Positions 1-12,968 of a DNA stretch of 64,000 bases are shown here, in pieces (the stretch's first letter is position 1; every line of letters begins with the position of its first letter). The position numbers were made by a program, and so were the translations under genes. The DNA is from Lineus longissimus (lineage: Eukaryota > Nemertea > Pilidiophora > Heteronemertea > Lineidae): assembly GCF_910592395.1 (NCBI RefSeq), contig NC_088311.1:9116501-9180500 (forward strand). Reading direction: 5' to 3'. The notes below the pieces were generated by a model that was given only the letters and a program-made list of their open reading frames with translations, made no database searches and was not told the origin of the DNA.

Positions 1-221
1 TTCTGCTATGACCTGCGCATTTTGTTTGTTCTTTTTTCTACAACCACAGCCTCGCGTAACTTAACACCTTGGACGGTGATTGGACAACTGTTCGTTTACA
101 ACCACAACATCCCAGGTGATTGGACAACTGTTCCTTGGCCACTTTTTTGTCTGGCCACATCTCATACAGCACTCAAAACCTCCAATCAAAAGGTTTCAAC
201 ACAGGCTTGCTTCTCATTCAG
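1..221. other. Intron upstream of the first visible channel exon
   Basis: No exon recognised. A short phrase (GTGATTGGACAACTGTTC) occurs twice about 40 bases apart, near 76 and 116. A pyrimidine tract and AG at 220-221 lead into the exon at 222. Confidence 0.35.
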
Positions 222-3200
222 GCGCGAGATGCAATGGATCAGTTCATCAAACGAGATTCCATTCGCAGACAACAGACAGTTAACGTGAATTACATGGTGC
301 CAAAACCTATTGGTAAGTACCGTCTGATGAGGCCGGTTCTAAAGTAACTGATTCTTCTTTGGTTTCTTCTACTTCTTGTTCTGTTCAGAGTTTCGTAACC
401 GTCACTTCCTTGTCGGTCGTGCGCCGCAACAAAGTCGTCTGTTTTCTGAAGGTCCTTTTTTAAAACTATACATGTATGAGTCAAATTGTAGAGGAAAGTC
501 TGATATTGAAGTTTGCACAAAGTCAGAGTCTAGAATAAAAGATAGTCTTCAGTACATGTATGTAATCTATCAAACCCGCTACCCTTTTATATTTCAGAGA
601 AAACCGAAAACCCTTCATTTGCACAGTCTCCTGTAAGTATACTGCAGTCATCGAGTATTTTTTACACTGAAAGAATGTATTGGGTGGGCCACAAAAAACG
701 AGAAAACAAATAATGATTATGTGTGAAGAAGTGAGCGAACTGCAGTTTTTCATAACTGTATTCTTCTATTCTCAGATTTTGAAACAGATGTCAATGTTTA
801 CAATATTTGATTTATGGACCTCAGGTTTTAGTAAATATGACAAAGATCCATATCATAATACGTTTGTAATATGACAGGTACAGCCTTTGTACTATTTGTA
901 ATATACTATATTCCAAATTTGTACGCCTTTTTGTGGACCACCCGATAGTCCAGTAACTGAACCGACAGCAAAGAGCCAGCGTATCTAACGTATTACCGTA
1001 CATGAAATGATTACCTAAATCCTGTTTCTTTACACAGCCTGCAATGAATTTACGAAAGAACCTATGAAATTTGACCCCTGCGTCATAATTTAGTCAACTG
1101 CAGCTATTTTGATTTTATTGTGTTGATTATCCATGTAATATAAATGTGGTTTAGATAAAAATGGCACATTTTGTAGCATCATGACTTAACGTGACAAAAA
1201 TATTCTCAAATTTTCTTCTCATTTCAATTAGCTTGAAGTAATCACAACCAACATGTTCTATGACTTGGTGACCCATGACATAATAAAGGCAATCATAAGC
1301 ATCAAATGGAAACATTTCGGAAAGTAGGTCATTATTTTCACTTGACACCTGTAGTGTAACACACCTAGCAGTTATGTCTAAACTCAACATATTTGCTCTT
1401 ATGATAGATACGTCTGATTCGAGAATAACGAATTCTTGGTATCTGCAATATACTAATATCGAGTTCCAAATTCCCAAATTCGCCATCATCTATCCCTGGA
1501 TGGGCCCATGGATAGAACGCTGATGATAAAGCACCGGCATAGATCCATGGGTGGACGCTTTTGCCCTTGACATAATACAACATTATCGGTCTCACGCCGC
1601 CTTCACGTCAAGTAGAATGACATAATACACCTACATGTAGCCTAACATTTTCTTCTTCTTCATTTAGTAGTTACAACGTTTCATGCCGAAATAGCACAGA
1701 AGCTGGGTTGATCATCAGCTGTCTTTACATGTATACATGTACATGTAACTCCTCAAAAAAGACGAAACAATATCGATACTGCCAGCAGTTTATGACCGTT
1801 TTTTTAACTGCCGCTTCTGCGTATATACTGCACATTAGGATTTATAGTAGATCCCCTCTTACCGGACACCACTCTATTAAGGACACCCTCTCCAGTAAGC
1901 ACACTTGTTTCGGTCCCAAATTGGTTGTCACCAATCATTTTAACCTCTCTGATTAGAACAACTCCCTATTAAGGACATCATTTGCCAGTCCTGAGGGTGT
2001 CCTTTGATAGAGAGGTTCTACTCTAGACTGCCAGCATTGGCAACTGGCAGTTATATGTAACTCCCCCTCTCCTGCTTATACTGAACCTAGAGTTCTTTAA
2101 AATTTCTTTTCCCGATTCTAGGTGTGGTGCAGTGGGTAACCTCATCTTACACCTCCTCTTCATCGTGGTTTGGACTGTCCTGGGTGTGTATCCTGACTGG
2201 ACAATCCGATACAAATACAACTTCCCTCATGATGCCTGGAGGGTCTGCCTTTGGGTGAGTTAGGGCCGGTGTAATATATGTGAGTGTTTCCCGTGTGTGA
2301 GTGTTTCCCCTCATTGTTTGGGAACGCTCAAAAATTGATTGACAAGTTTTTCTGTGTATCCCCCCTATTGAAAAGTCGTGGTCTCTCTAGCTGCCTATTG
2401 TTTGGAAACACTGACACATGGGGAACAACCACAGATGTTACACCGGGTATCTAAAAGTTGGGGTGATTAGACTAGTTTGCAGCATAACGATCCATCAACT
2501 CTGCCATGGATTACATACTCCAGTATATCGACTGCTGGTTGTCTTGCGTACGTAAGCAGATGATGGTCCAGTCTCCAGCATACGCCTGCAGGCTAGGGAG
2601 GTGCATGTTGTACTGAAAATTATGCGTATAATACACACTATATGATAAGTCCCTAATAGTGCGGCTAACCCCCGCTTCCCAATCTATCAAAATCGACTTT
2701 TTCCTGCCGAACGTTGTCTTGTTCTATGTATGATATTTCACCATCTTTAACATGTGCATGTATTGCAGGTTGTTGCTGTCACCCTAACCGTATATGAAAT
2801 TGTTTGTGAGATCATCGAATATAAGAAGTCGAAATCCAAACTAAATGTAAGTTGCGTCAAATTTTGAATACATGTACATGTACAATGTAGAAATAATTCC
2901 TTTTTTAGCAATTGTGTTCTAAGGTTCTTCTGACGTTTGGTCGAGAAAAAATTAGACATTTTGTGGATATGATAATAGACTGTCCATTGCTGCAGTGGTA
3001 ATAAAGTGACATCCCCTAGCCGTAATCAGTCCTTCGCGATAGCCCAAGGCCACTTTGGCTTGTCGTCGGCACATCGTCACAGTCGCGTTTCACCGAGGGG
3101 TTCGAAGCTTTTGCAGAGATTGGATCCTACTGTTGAGGTTTTCACTGACGGTTTGTGTGCCCATGTCCTGAAGACAAGGACAGTGTCACTCGTAGTGTCA

Positions 3201-6200
3201 TCTTTTATAAGGTCAGTCACTCTGAGATAATGTCGGGTCGACACACTATATGTATATACACGTACTCTAGTCTCACCGATGTAAGACCGTGTCTGAATAT
3301 TTAAGAAACTGCAGATGGTAAATGCACATGGTCATGACATTAGCTTGCAACACCAAGTCAGCCGATGGTCATGACGTCATGTTCCGGGTTGACCTCTGTC
3401 ATGTCGAGTCTGTGTCGCGGATTTTGTGGTAATCGATCAGCGAGTGGTCTTAGATCGGCGAAACTAGAGTATTGCATATAAAATTCATGTTTAGAATGCG
3501 CTGCAGATACACTTGTACAATCCACGAATTCAAAGTGTTTCACCTAAAACTAATTTTAGTTCTCATACATCAATGCCATTTTTGCAGAACTGGAAAAAAT
3601 GGAAGAAGACGCAGCTAAGTCGAGATATGAATTTCTGTCATCCACAATGGCCAATGGAGGAGAAATTCTTGAAGAAGAAGTTGTGCAGCATTGACCGTGA
3701 AAAGATGGTGTACCTGAAAGACTGCTGGTGGTAAATTGAAGTAGCCCGTCTTGTATGCGCCAAGTAGTCCAACTTCCACTCGTTATCATTTATTTTCTGA
3801 TATATACAATACAAACATTAGAAAATACAATGTTCTTTATTTTAACCGCCCGGCTTTCACACTAATGGTATGTACGCATAGTAAAGTTGATTTTTTATAT
3901 AAATTGATTTTCAGAAAAACTTGTTTTGATAGGAGTTACTTTTTTCTCTTTTACATGTATGACCCATTTAAAACTTTTTGAACACGGTGGCTATAATGAG
4001 CATTCCCACGGCCCGCGTCCAACAGTCAGACAATTTTATAGATGGCATGTCCTCAACCCGCGTCACGTGACTATGGTAGATTATCATGGGAAAAGCGTAT
4101 AATTTAGAAATTTACAATCATGGCATCAAAAGGAAATGTATGCATCTGGTAATTTTGATTAAAGGGCAGTCACTAAACATTTTTTTAACTTAAGGATTGG
4201 CTTGCCGTCATTTGGGTGACTAACCAAACATCTATCTATTGTCTACTTCATGCCAGATACACCTTAAGTTTCTTCTTCTTCAGGAATGTTCTGGACTGGA
4301 TCTGTTACATTTTCCTCACGACTTGCATCCTGACTCACCTTACAGACGTCCTACTGCCCGTGCACTCCGTCACTCTTGCCCGTGCGCACATCCGAATTAT
4401 GGTCGTCACGCTAATACTCGTCTGGCTGAGACTGATGAAATATGCTCGCGCTTTTGCGGCACTGGGTATTAACAGTTTTGATAAATATCAGTTATTTATG
4501 CTCTCGGCAATTTTAGTGTAATCTAGGCTTGTGAAAAGGCACCGGACTTGGTCAATTTCATTATAAAACCATCTTCACCACTGTGTAAGGTTATGCTATC
4601 CACAACGCCTCCGTATACAAGACGTTGGTCATATCGCGAGTAAGTTTTAAACATTCCAGTAAATTTTACATCGGAGCAAGTGTGCGGCTTTGTTGCATGA
4701 GCTACTAGTATTTGCCTTGCGATGGCCATGTTTGTTCATCAACAAGTTTCTTTGGCGTCTTTTAAGTACTCTCCTCTGTCTCTAATTGATAATGCGTAGG
4801 AAAAGGGCTTAACCAACCAACCATTTGTGCCACACTGTAAAAACTACCATCAGCCTCCTCTTTATATAGACCAACAACCACTATGAATCAGTGCACTAAT
4901 CAAATGCCCCTGGCATTAGTTGCATGCTTGTTGCTATAAGACGAATGAATCTTCTTATTTATTCGAAGATGTCACTCACAGACTCCCTTCGTGTACTGAT
5001 TGATTTAAGATTTGCGTGTTTATGCTATCTTTTTCCTCGTCACTTTTTTGATAATTTCACCTTCAGGGCCTTTCATCGTTATCCTCGGTCAAATGATTGA
5101 TGACTTCGCCAAGTTCTTCTTCCTGTACTTTGTCTTCTACGTCCCTTACTGTAAGTTCTTACATTTGTACAAATAATTTGATTCTTTCAATGTAAAAACA
5201 ATCATGTTAAATGTGTGAAATAAGTAATTTGACGCCGACTTATTTTGCCTCCCTATTAATAAAATATTAGAGAGCCCTACACTGAAACAACCCGACCTCT
5301 ATTGGTGTAACTGCAAAGCTGGCACGTTCGACATTCTGGTTTTCATACCATACATGTGTTATCGAGTTCGGCATCTAGACTCAAGGTATGGAACCCGTGG
5401 CGGAGAGAATTGAAACCGGAGAGGAGGGTCCATACCAAACTCTCGAGGCTGAGGCCAAAATAAATTTCGAAATCCCAAACCGTAGGCGAGGATTGGACGA
5501 AACCTCTTTTGGGACACTTCAAGGTTTTGGCATTTCAACGCCACTGATATGGCACATGGTTCAAATTTAATTAAATTCTGAAACGCTTCCAAAGCAAATA
5601 ATAATCATAGCACATGGTAACTTTACTTGGTCAAGTTTCCAAGACCCTTTGCACTCAGAACACGAGGCTAATGGGGCTTTCCCCTACGAAATGATAATTG
5701 GATACCAAGGAGTTTAAGAATACTGGGCATAAACGCATATCGACGACACTTTGACAGTTCCCCTATGCATTTACTTTCAATCGCCGCAGTTCTTTCTAGT
5801 ACCTTTTTGTGATGTCGTAAAACGCATTTGAAATATGTCTCTCGGCGAAATATTCAAGAATCTCTCGACTAACCTTTTTTTGCACTATCTCATCAGTGGC
5901 TGGATTCTGGATGATCTTCGGCGGAGTGAAAATCAAGGACAAGTACGTGGAGAGTCCACCTACTGGCAATACGACTTTTGTCGCCACAACACAGGTGTTA
6001 CAAGGCTTCGACAACCTGCACAAGCTACTCTTCAGCTTATTCAGATTGACACTGGTGGATGATTACCCATACGAAGTAAGCTACGAGATACAACCTTCGC
6101 GTGTTCAAACGATGTAAATTCTAGTGTTTTAACCTTAAGATGCGAGATGATCAAACTATGCAAATTCTAGTGTTTTAACCTTAAGCTGCGAGATGATCAA

Positions 6201-9200
6201 ACTATGCAAATTCTAGTGTTTTAACCTTTGTTTTTGTGGGGAAATATCAAGGGCAACCTTGAGAGACCCGGTGTAAAAGTAAAAAGTGTCCCCCTGGAAA
6301 AAGTGTCCGGCCCTATTGTATTCTGCAATATGGTTCTATAGAGACCCTGACAGTCAATAGCTCAGAGATTGAAGCGCATAATAGAATCCTTTGTTCCCGG
6401 ACATTTTATCCTAGGACATTTTAAACTTCTACACCGGCGCCTGAGTAGCTTAAATATTACTTTCTAATATCAAAGAAATATGGAACTGTGAAATTCTAGC
6501 CAGCACGATGTATATTCTGTCCTACTATTGTTTAGTTTGATGAAGGGTTTGAAGTCAAATTTTCCGTTTTGAAATTTCAGGAGATGAATGAAGTTGACCC
6601 AATCATGTCAGATTTACTCGTCGCCACGTGGTTTGCCTTAACAACGATCATTTGCATCAATCTCTTCATTGCCTTGCTTGCTGACACTTTCCAAAGGTAT
6701 GATCGATCATTTTGGTCTGTGGGATACATTGCATGTATCTGTTACCTGTAGATAGTTCCGGGATATTTCTGTGCTGCATATACATTTGGAAATCCAACCA
6801 CCTGGCGTCGATATTTGATACAGGGAAGAAGTCATCCAATCAGATTCAATGGAGAAATTTTGATACATGCATAGTACACGTTTAAATTTGTATACAGTAG
6901 TAGTCCAGTAAATATAGGGGTCTACCTGGAACAAATTGCAACAGAAGGTTTCTTTGCTGGAAGTTTCTGTATGGACCCCACTAAACATTCCTCTTTGAGT
7001 ACATGTATCGCCTTAAATGAGTTAAATGAACCAAAGTTTACTTCTTATTTGTGTTCTCCTGATATGAGTCCATGGCTTAAATTTGTATGGAGTAAATTCA
7101 AATTTGTCAGCATAAATTTACTTCTCACCTATGATCTCCTGAAACAAGCCCTTTGCTCGATTTTTAAAGTGTCGTTTCCGTTTCATTAGAGTCTACGACA
7201 ACGCCCAAGCCAATGGGCTGATGTTAAAGGCAATCACCATCATGGAAATTGAGGGCAGTCTGCCGAAGAAACAACTGAAGAAACACATTGATTTCATCCA
7301 TCAAGACGTGGAGCCAGAGGATTATGTTGAGGATGTGAGCAAAGGAGAGTCTGATCTAAAGAAGGTTGCATTTCAAGTCAAGGTGAGCCCAAAAACACGA
7401 TGTTCTCGTAGACTAGACCCAATAATGATCAATTATCACTGATCCATTCAGTGCAGCTTTGCTCGATGTCGTAAAGACATACATTTTATACGAATGACCA
7501 TAAATAGACGAGCAGCTCTTTTTCTAAGATCACCTTGTTTTTTAACTTATATCTTCGTCCATATATGGAGTTATCTATTATCTCTTTATCTACATTGTAA
7601 ACAAATTTTACTGATTTTTTTCTCAATGTACAAAGAGTAAAAAATCAGTAAAATTTGTTTTACTGAATTTTTTTTCATTGTACAACGAGAAAAAATCAGT
7701 AAAATTTGTTAACTGTATTTTGTTTTAATTACAGCAAGAATTGGAAGAAATGAGGGAGTGGTTTACTGAGAAGTTCGGACCCGTGCAACACGCCCCAGAT
7801 TTGGTAGGGGCCAATACAGCTACTTTTGATGTCGGACTTGCAATTAAATGGAGAGTTCTTCCCGGTGTCAGTCCCTATGACATACATGTACATTTAAACT
7901 ACCGAGGCAGCGCAATCGTAATCCTACAGCACTCTCTTTTTTGGTTGGGACGAGGCTGATCCACCAAGTCTTGCAAAAACCATGCAGTAACACGATTTCA
8001 GCCTTCCTAACCCATGCACTTCGCTGCAGGTAACAAAATGTGTGTCCCCACATCAGAATATTTCCACAATCAATGTAAGTATTAAGTTTTTTCTACAATT
8101 TCATATACCTTCTGTCATTTCTTATATTCGTTAGAGTGGTACTTTTACCCCACAAGACCTGAGGACAAGCATGCAGCGCCGAGGCAGCACCCAACAGAAT
8201 GAGATGAGCCATCTGAGGGGAGAGATCCTGGGGATAAAGCAGGACATGGCTAGCCTGAAGGGGTTGTTACAGGAACTAATGGGCATACAGCAAAGTAGGT
8301 TTCTTTATACATGCAAAGGTATACGGATAGTCGTTTCAGTAGTTAGATTCAGTAGTTTGCCCCGGGTTTATGCTACATGTATCACCATCAGTGTTCATCG
8401 TAGCTCATGTTTTCTGTAGTGGGCCAATTGATCAAGACTCCTTTCAAAATATCACCAGACCTATCCACAAACCATTATTTTTGAAGCGGTAATTGCTTTT
8501 TAATCAAAAGAATACGAGACCAGCGGGCTAAAAAATTCTACCACAAGAAGCTTACCACCTGACTAAAAGAAAATTTTGTGAAGAACACTGGTCAAGATAA
8601 CTGCGTAATGATGAACCCCGGTCATAGTTGGTCCTTATCGCGACACCCGTAATTTCACCAAACCAAATTTTATCAAGTCATTTTTTGAATCAATATTTTG
8701 CAAGCTCTTTATATGTGTAGTATCGCCACTATGCAACAATCAACTAATTTCATTTTAATAGGAGGAGGAGGAGGAGGAGAATGGGGAAGAGGACAAGACG
8801 GAAATGACGGCGGAGTGCCAAATGATGTCCCAGCTACCGGTATTAGCAGTGGTGTTCCAGCTGGCAGAGACGTCCTCGACGGCGAAGATGATGACAATAC
8901 CATCCCGTACACAAAACGATCTTTATCGTTGATACCACTATATGACGAAGATGAATATGACACAATGAGGGATATGGAAAAAAGGTATTTTTAACGACGT
9001 TTCACATTGCTTTTAAATCAATTCACCTTTGCACACAGCGTATCCTCGATCTCGAAATTCATGTACGGGGATGCGATTCTGAATTTGCAATACGATGATC
9101 GTTAAGGTGATACAATAAATTCCTAAATATATGTTACCTAATTTTTCTTCAATGTATGGATGTATTTCAGACACGTGTCAAGGAGGAGAAAAAAGAAGCA

Positions 9201-10208
9201 GAAGCGTAGTAGACATCCTGATGATGTCGAAGACCCCCGAGGTAAGCATAGGGTCCAGTTCGACGGTCAATATAAACGCCAACGGTCATTTCTGCAACAC
9301 TAAACAGGTGCGTAGTAAGCGGCGGGGGGGGGGGGCAAGGAGGCAGACCCTCAGAAAAAAACGTTTTTTCGACCGTGATTTTGGCCCACAAATTTCAAAA
9401 ACTTCAAATTTAAAAAAACGGTTTGTTTTGTTGGCGACATCCCAGTAGCGCTATGTCTTTCAAGTCTTAGACAACAGAATGCCATAAAGCAAAACGGTTT
9501 TTTCTTGCTAAAATCGGGTCTAAAATAACAAATATAGAAGGACTTTAAAGAAAAACTGTGCACGACATGACACAGCATAAGTGGGTGGAAAAGACCAGTC
9601 ACAATAACCACGGTTGGAACGGCAACCTCTAATTAAATTATTCAGCGTTGTGCCGACCCATTCGGTAGGATTCAACAAACTCCGTTTCTTCAATGTTGAC
9701 CTCTGTAGCCGATTACCTCAATTAACAAGGTCGGAGTTTTTTCGCCACTAAAACCTTTTCACAGTCATGTTTCATGTTAAAATGAGATAGGTCTCCTGCT
9801 TTAATAATGACATGTGAAATAGTCCATTCAAATCTTTTACAGCTTTAACCATCCCTCGAACTTCACCGACCGTTGAAGTGGATTCATTTGGCTTCATGGA
9901 ACCTCCTCCCCAGCAAATAGTCCAACTTCAACCAACTCCTGAACCCGAGGTATGACAGAATCAAAATTGTTCCAAAATTAAATAAGTGTTCATTTTTATA
10001 CTATCAGTATGGTCGGCTCCAAATTCAAAATTCACCAGACAAAAAATACTGGAGCGTGTCATAATTGCATAATGTTTGTGTGAATTCCACTTCACTGCTA
10101 CCCCCCCCCCCCCCTCCCCCCCCAATCGACTGGTCATTTTAGCTAACTCTGTTGTTTATTGCAAAAGCGGTTTTTCCTTTTCAGATTCCCGACTCAACAG
10201 ATGCATAG
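222..10208 (+). CDS. TRP-like cation channel (Ion_trans), 3' part
   Basis: A polytopic cation channel, entering from outside the window. Exons read by eye: 222-312, 598-632, 776-824, 2122-2254, 2769-2846, 3588-3730, 4284-4465, 5067-5150, 5897-6075, 6581-6696, 7190-7382, 7735-7803, 8135-8294, 8762-8984, 9171-9241, 9843-9949 and 10185-10208 (stop). From 2122 on, every phase joins. S1 spans 2122-2846 (NLILHLLFIVVWTVLG). A cytosolic loop with HPQWPMEEKFL follows, then S2-S4 beginning WWNVLDWICYIF across the 3730/4284 junction. S5 has GPFIVILGQMIDDF, the pore region GFWMIFGG to LVDDYPYE, and S6 LINLFIALLADTFQRVYDNA-like sequence running into a cytosolic tail. A coiled coil lies in 8135-8294, followed by a Gly run, an acidic stretch and a basic stretch. 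The join 824 to 2122 is unsure: acceptor 2121 is out of phase, so either a small exon was missed or acceptor 2132 is used. The family within TRP-like channels is not assigned. Confidence 0.8.
1872..2012. repeat. Small inverted-repeat element in a channel intron
   Basis: CTCTATTAAGGACACCCT at 1872-1889 is matched, inverted and with one extra base, by AGGGTGTCCTTTGATAGAG at 1994-2012. Similar CTATTAAGGACA phrases lie between them. It looks like a short foldback or miniature element; family unknown. Confidence 0.5.
2266..2446 (+). repeat. Miniature inverted-repeat element, CCGGTGTAA family, copy 1
   Basis: A 181-base unit begins CCGGTGTAA and ends TTACACCGG. It lies 12 bases after the splice donor of the 2122-2254 exon. 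Its body (GTGTTTCC phrases, an AACAATAGGCAGCTAGAGAG-like core) is found again in inverted orientation at 25223-25401 and, more diverged, at 38817-39004. Confidence 0.75.
6111..6227 (+). repeat. 46-base tandem repeat, about 2.4 copies
   Basis: AAATTCTAGTGTTTTAACCT starts at 6116, 6162 and 6208, giving an exact 46-base period. The copies are nearly identical and lie in a channel intron just after the pore exon. Confidence 0.85.
6268..6437. repeat. Inverted-repeat element with CCGGTGTA ends
   Basis: The ends CCGGTGTAA (6268) and TACACCGG (6430-6437) match the terminal motif of the 2266-2446 family. The 150-base interior differs, so this is a related family or a diverged member. Confidence 0.5.
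7603..7712. repeat. Repeated A/T hairpins in a channel intron
   Basis: TTTTACTGATTTTTT is followed by its inverted form AAAAAATCAGTAAAATTTG. The arrangement repeats, so the segment can form two successive hairpins just upstream of the exon at 7735. Confidence 0.6.
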
Positions 10209-11810
10209 GTTCACGAGAAAGGGCATTTTGAGATTTTGAGATTTTTTCTAAAGGGGACTACAGGTACCAAAATGTCCGATTAAATCCTGGTCCAGCATGG
10301 CCTTTGTATCTTGGATTGGTGAAACTATAGAGTAATGATTGCGAAACGAGAGTAATTATGTTCGTTACAATAAATTGTGCTTGCAATGCTGTGATAATTT
10401 TCTTTACCCGGTGTGCAAGGGATAGTAGTCCTAGGGCTGATAGTCCGTGTAACAATAGCCCGCATTGCTAAATGTTTTGGTTAGGGTTAGCGGTACAATA
10501 GATCATGCTGCTTAATTGATCAAATACAATGCTACCGGACTATGACTCCAGGGGGACTATATCCGCTGTCACACCGGTATATGTTCATCAATAATAATAC
10601 TATACCCACTTTTATTTTTCGATTCAGGTCAATAGTCAATTAAATGTATTTCATCGGTATTATCGTTATGTATATTGGATTTTGTGTGTAAAATCATTAA
10701 CATTAATGTAGCTGGTGAAGCATTTTAATACGCCATCCCTGGAAAAAATGTCATACCATATTGTTTGTCAGTACGGTTCGAGAAGAGAGACCAAAACTAT
10801 TCAGTATTTGGATTTCTTTTCTCCGGTAAAATCTAACCAAGGACAACTTTTTCTATATCGTTCCACATTATGTGTGAAGTCCATTGTATCTCGTCGTACA
10901 TTAATAAATTATATTTATATTCAAATGAATTATATTTCAAATAAGTTTATTTGGAAGACTGGAGAGAAACAAGCACTCTGTCTTCCCGAGGCAGTCCATT
11001 TCATCACCCTAAATCATACTGGGACGAGGCCGGTCCTCTGCGTCCGGAGTGCATCTGTCTTCCAGCCTCCCCTAAACAATGTGGGGGAAGGACCGAGATA
11101 TATGCGGAGATTGTCCTGTACCAAGGAACATTGCACTGTCGTGGTCGGGTAAAACATACTGATCTTTTCTCACTTTTAACACTGCTTTGCCTTCCATTTG
11201 CATTTATTGCAGACCATCATAGGGTGAAATATTAAAATGAAAGTAAAAATTAAGACATCTTGTTAATACTAGTAGTACTTTGAAGTAACAGAAAGAAATT
11301 ACTGCACAAAATAAACAGATAAGCCATTTGTATTATTAAATTTTCTCAACAGTGTAGAATCTCCTTTTGTGAGAGTCCCCGCTCCGGTGGAGCTGAAATG
11401 TTGGCCAAAACCTTGGCTCTGCCTCAGTTTTGGTCTACATTTTAGCTCCGGTTTTGGTGAGACAGCCAATACCGACAGTGAGGTATCAATTCCTTAAAAA
11501 TAATATTTTACATTGCTTTAAACAATTCATAATACAGTCGAGACGCACACCCCTGATCAAAGCTCGAAGTCTTTTCACAGAGTTGGAATAACGTTTTAGG
11601 TTTTCTGGAAGAAATTTTTTTGAGGGAAAAATCCCTAAAAAAACTCAAAAGACCAAGAAGGGTGACAAAATTATAATATGGCCAAGAAAAAGCCCAGGGA
11701 AGCCTTTTTTCTGACTCTTGGCTTTGGCGTATCAGATGGATACCGTTCCTATCTCCAGAGCCAAGAAAATATCACCATATGGAATGAATGAAATCAGCCC
11801 TTCTTTCTGG
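10209..11810. other. Spacer with no recognised gene
   Basis: The channel 3' UTR probably ends near 10390. Beyond it I see no convincing exon. Longer open frames around 10715-11235 overlap each other in different frames and carry no recognisable domain. Confidence 0.4.
10369..10374 (+). promoter_or_regulatory. Candidate polyadenylation signal of the channel gene
   Basis: AATAAA lies 161 bases after the channel stop codon. It is the first such hexamer downstream. This is a position-based call only. Confidence 0.4.
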
Positions 11811-11922
11811 AAGTTGGTAAAACCTTGACGCAGATTTTGGACGCTGGACGCTGAACGCTAAGTTTTGCATCATTGGATTGCATCACCTGCATTCAATAAA
11901 TCTCGCCTCCAGTCATATGAAT
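11811..11922. repeat. Left copy of a flanking inverted duplication
   Basis: From AAGTTGGTAAAACC to the DIRS left end, this matches the inverted sequence at 21769-21873, just beyond the LicD-like stop codon. Shared phrases include TTTGGACGCTGGACGCT, ATCATTGGATTG and CTCGCCTCCAGT, with small differences. It predates the DIRS insertion, which interrupts it. Confidence 0.75.
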
Positions 11923-12139
11923 TGCCCATTTCCTTACAAGAAATGGCCATTTTGTTAGTTCATACTTACCTATGGAACACTTTTGCATGTTACTCCATTT
12001 GGGCTCAAACACAAGAGTATCCCTTTAATTTTCTAAAGGGAGAACTGAGTTAACAGCTCGGCCGCCAGGCGGCGCCCTGACCGATCCCGCGAGATCGCGC
12101 CGATCTCATGCCGCCATATTTAGTCTTTTATCTTGAGCG
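11923..12139. repeat. DIRS left inverted terminal repeat
   Basis: From about 11964 on, it pairs with 20943-21097 inverted (phrases GTTACTCCATTTGGGCTCAA, CCGCCAGGCGGCGCCCTGAC). The outer ~40 bases differ from the right end, as expected when DIRS termini have distinct outer edges. Confidence 0.9.
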
Positions 12140-12182
12140 TTAATAAAGAGTATGTCCCGTTTGTGGGGACGGCGGGAGGGCC

Positions 12183-12280
12183 GTGTTCCATAGGTAAGTA
12201 TGAACTAACAAAATGGCCATTTCTTGTAAGGAAATGGGCATTTTGTGTCATTCAAACTTACCTATGGAACACTTTTGCAT
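12183..12280. repeat. DIRS internal complementary region
   Basis: Bases 12183-12240 are the exact reverse complement of the outer left end, 11923-11980 (58 of 58). Bases 12238-12280 are the reverse complement of the outer right end, 21094-21136, with one mismatch seen. The two halves overlap at GCA, the inverted TGC core. This joined-ends copy is what DIRS elements use as template to regenerate their circle. Confidence 0.92.
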
Positions 12281-12829
12281 CGAATCCCAGCAACCTATTG
12301 GAGGTGGGAAACGAGGACTTACCTAAGGCTGAGCTGTTGTTCCATCCAGGAGGCACCACCGGCATATTAGCTAAGGAGGACCGCCAGGGGAAAGAAATGG
12401 GGAGAACCGGAGGACCGGTATTTTGATCTCGACGCAAGGGCCCAACGCGCCGCGTAGCGGCAAAAAAGCGAAGCTGGCGAAACATTTATAACGGGTCACC
12501 GTCACTTATTATTGGACTTATAGCGCATTTACGGGGTTGCAACTATTTTGCTTTATAGTGTCACCAGGAAAGAAAAGCATGCGACCTAACGCCGATCTAT
12601 TTGTATAAAGTGATAATTGGAAGGTATATAGTAGGAAATATCAATAAAATAATCATTCCATTTCGTCTTTTGAGGGCATTTTTGATTGTAAAAAATATAT
12701 GTGTACGTCACCGTAGTCTCTGCAATGATAATTTTATCAGAGCAGTCTCGCGCAAGTAGAAGTTCTTTACCTGTTAGTTCTTCACTTATTAGTCTCAACG
12801 TCTGGCGCAAAGCCAGACGTTTTCCATTA

Positions 12830-12968
12830 CGATTTCACTACGATGTTTGACAAGAAGGAGCAGTGCGCGAGATATGCTAATGAGCAGACTTCCCTCGCTT
12901 GAGTTTCTGAAGAATGTTCCATATCGCGCGAAGCTCATCACTACTGATTATGACAGGCGTGCAACGGT
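12830..12968 (+). repeat. Coding-like duplicated segment, copy A
   Basis: Closely matches 14300-14436. In one + frame it reads FTTMFDKKEQCARYANEQTS before a stop, which resembles an exon fragment. Origin unknown. Confidence 0.75.

Noticed and set aside
316-345. Hammerhead-like CTGATGAG motif
   Set aside because: The conserved GAAA and the closing stems could not be found. Other CTGATGA words (for example near 14488 and 52197) also lack them.
10715-11235. 145- and 94-codon overlapping + frames
   Set aside because: They overlap each other in different frames, have no domain, and sit in AT-rich spacer.
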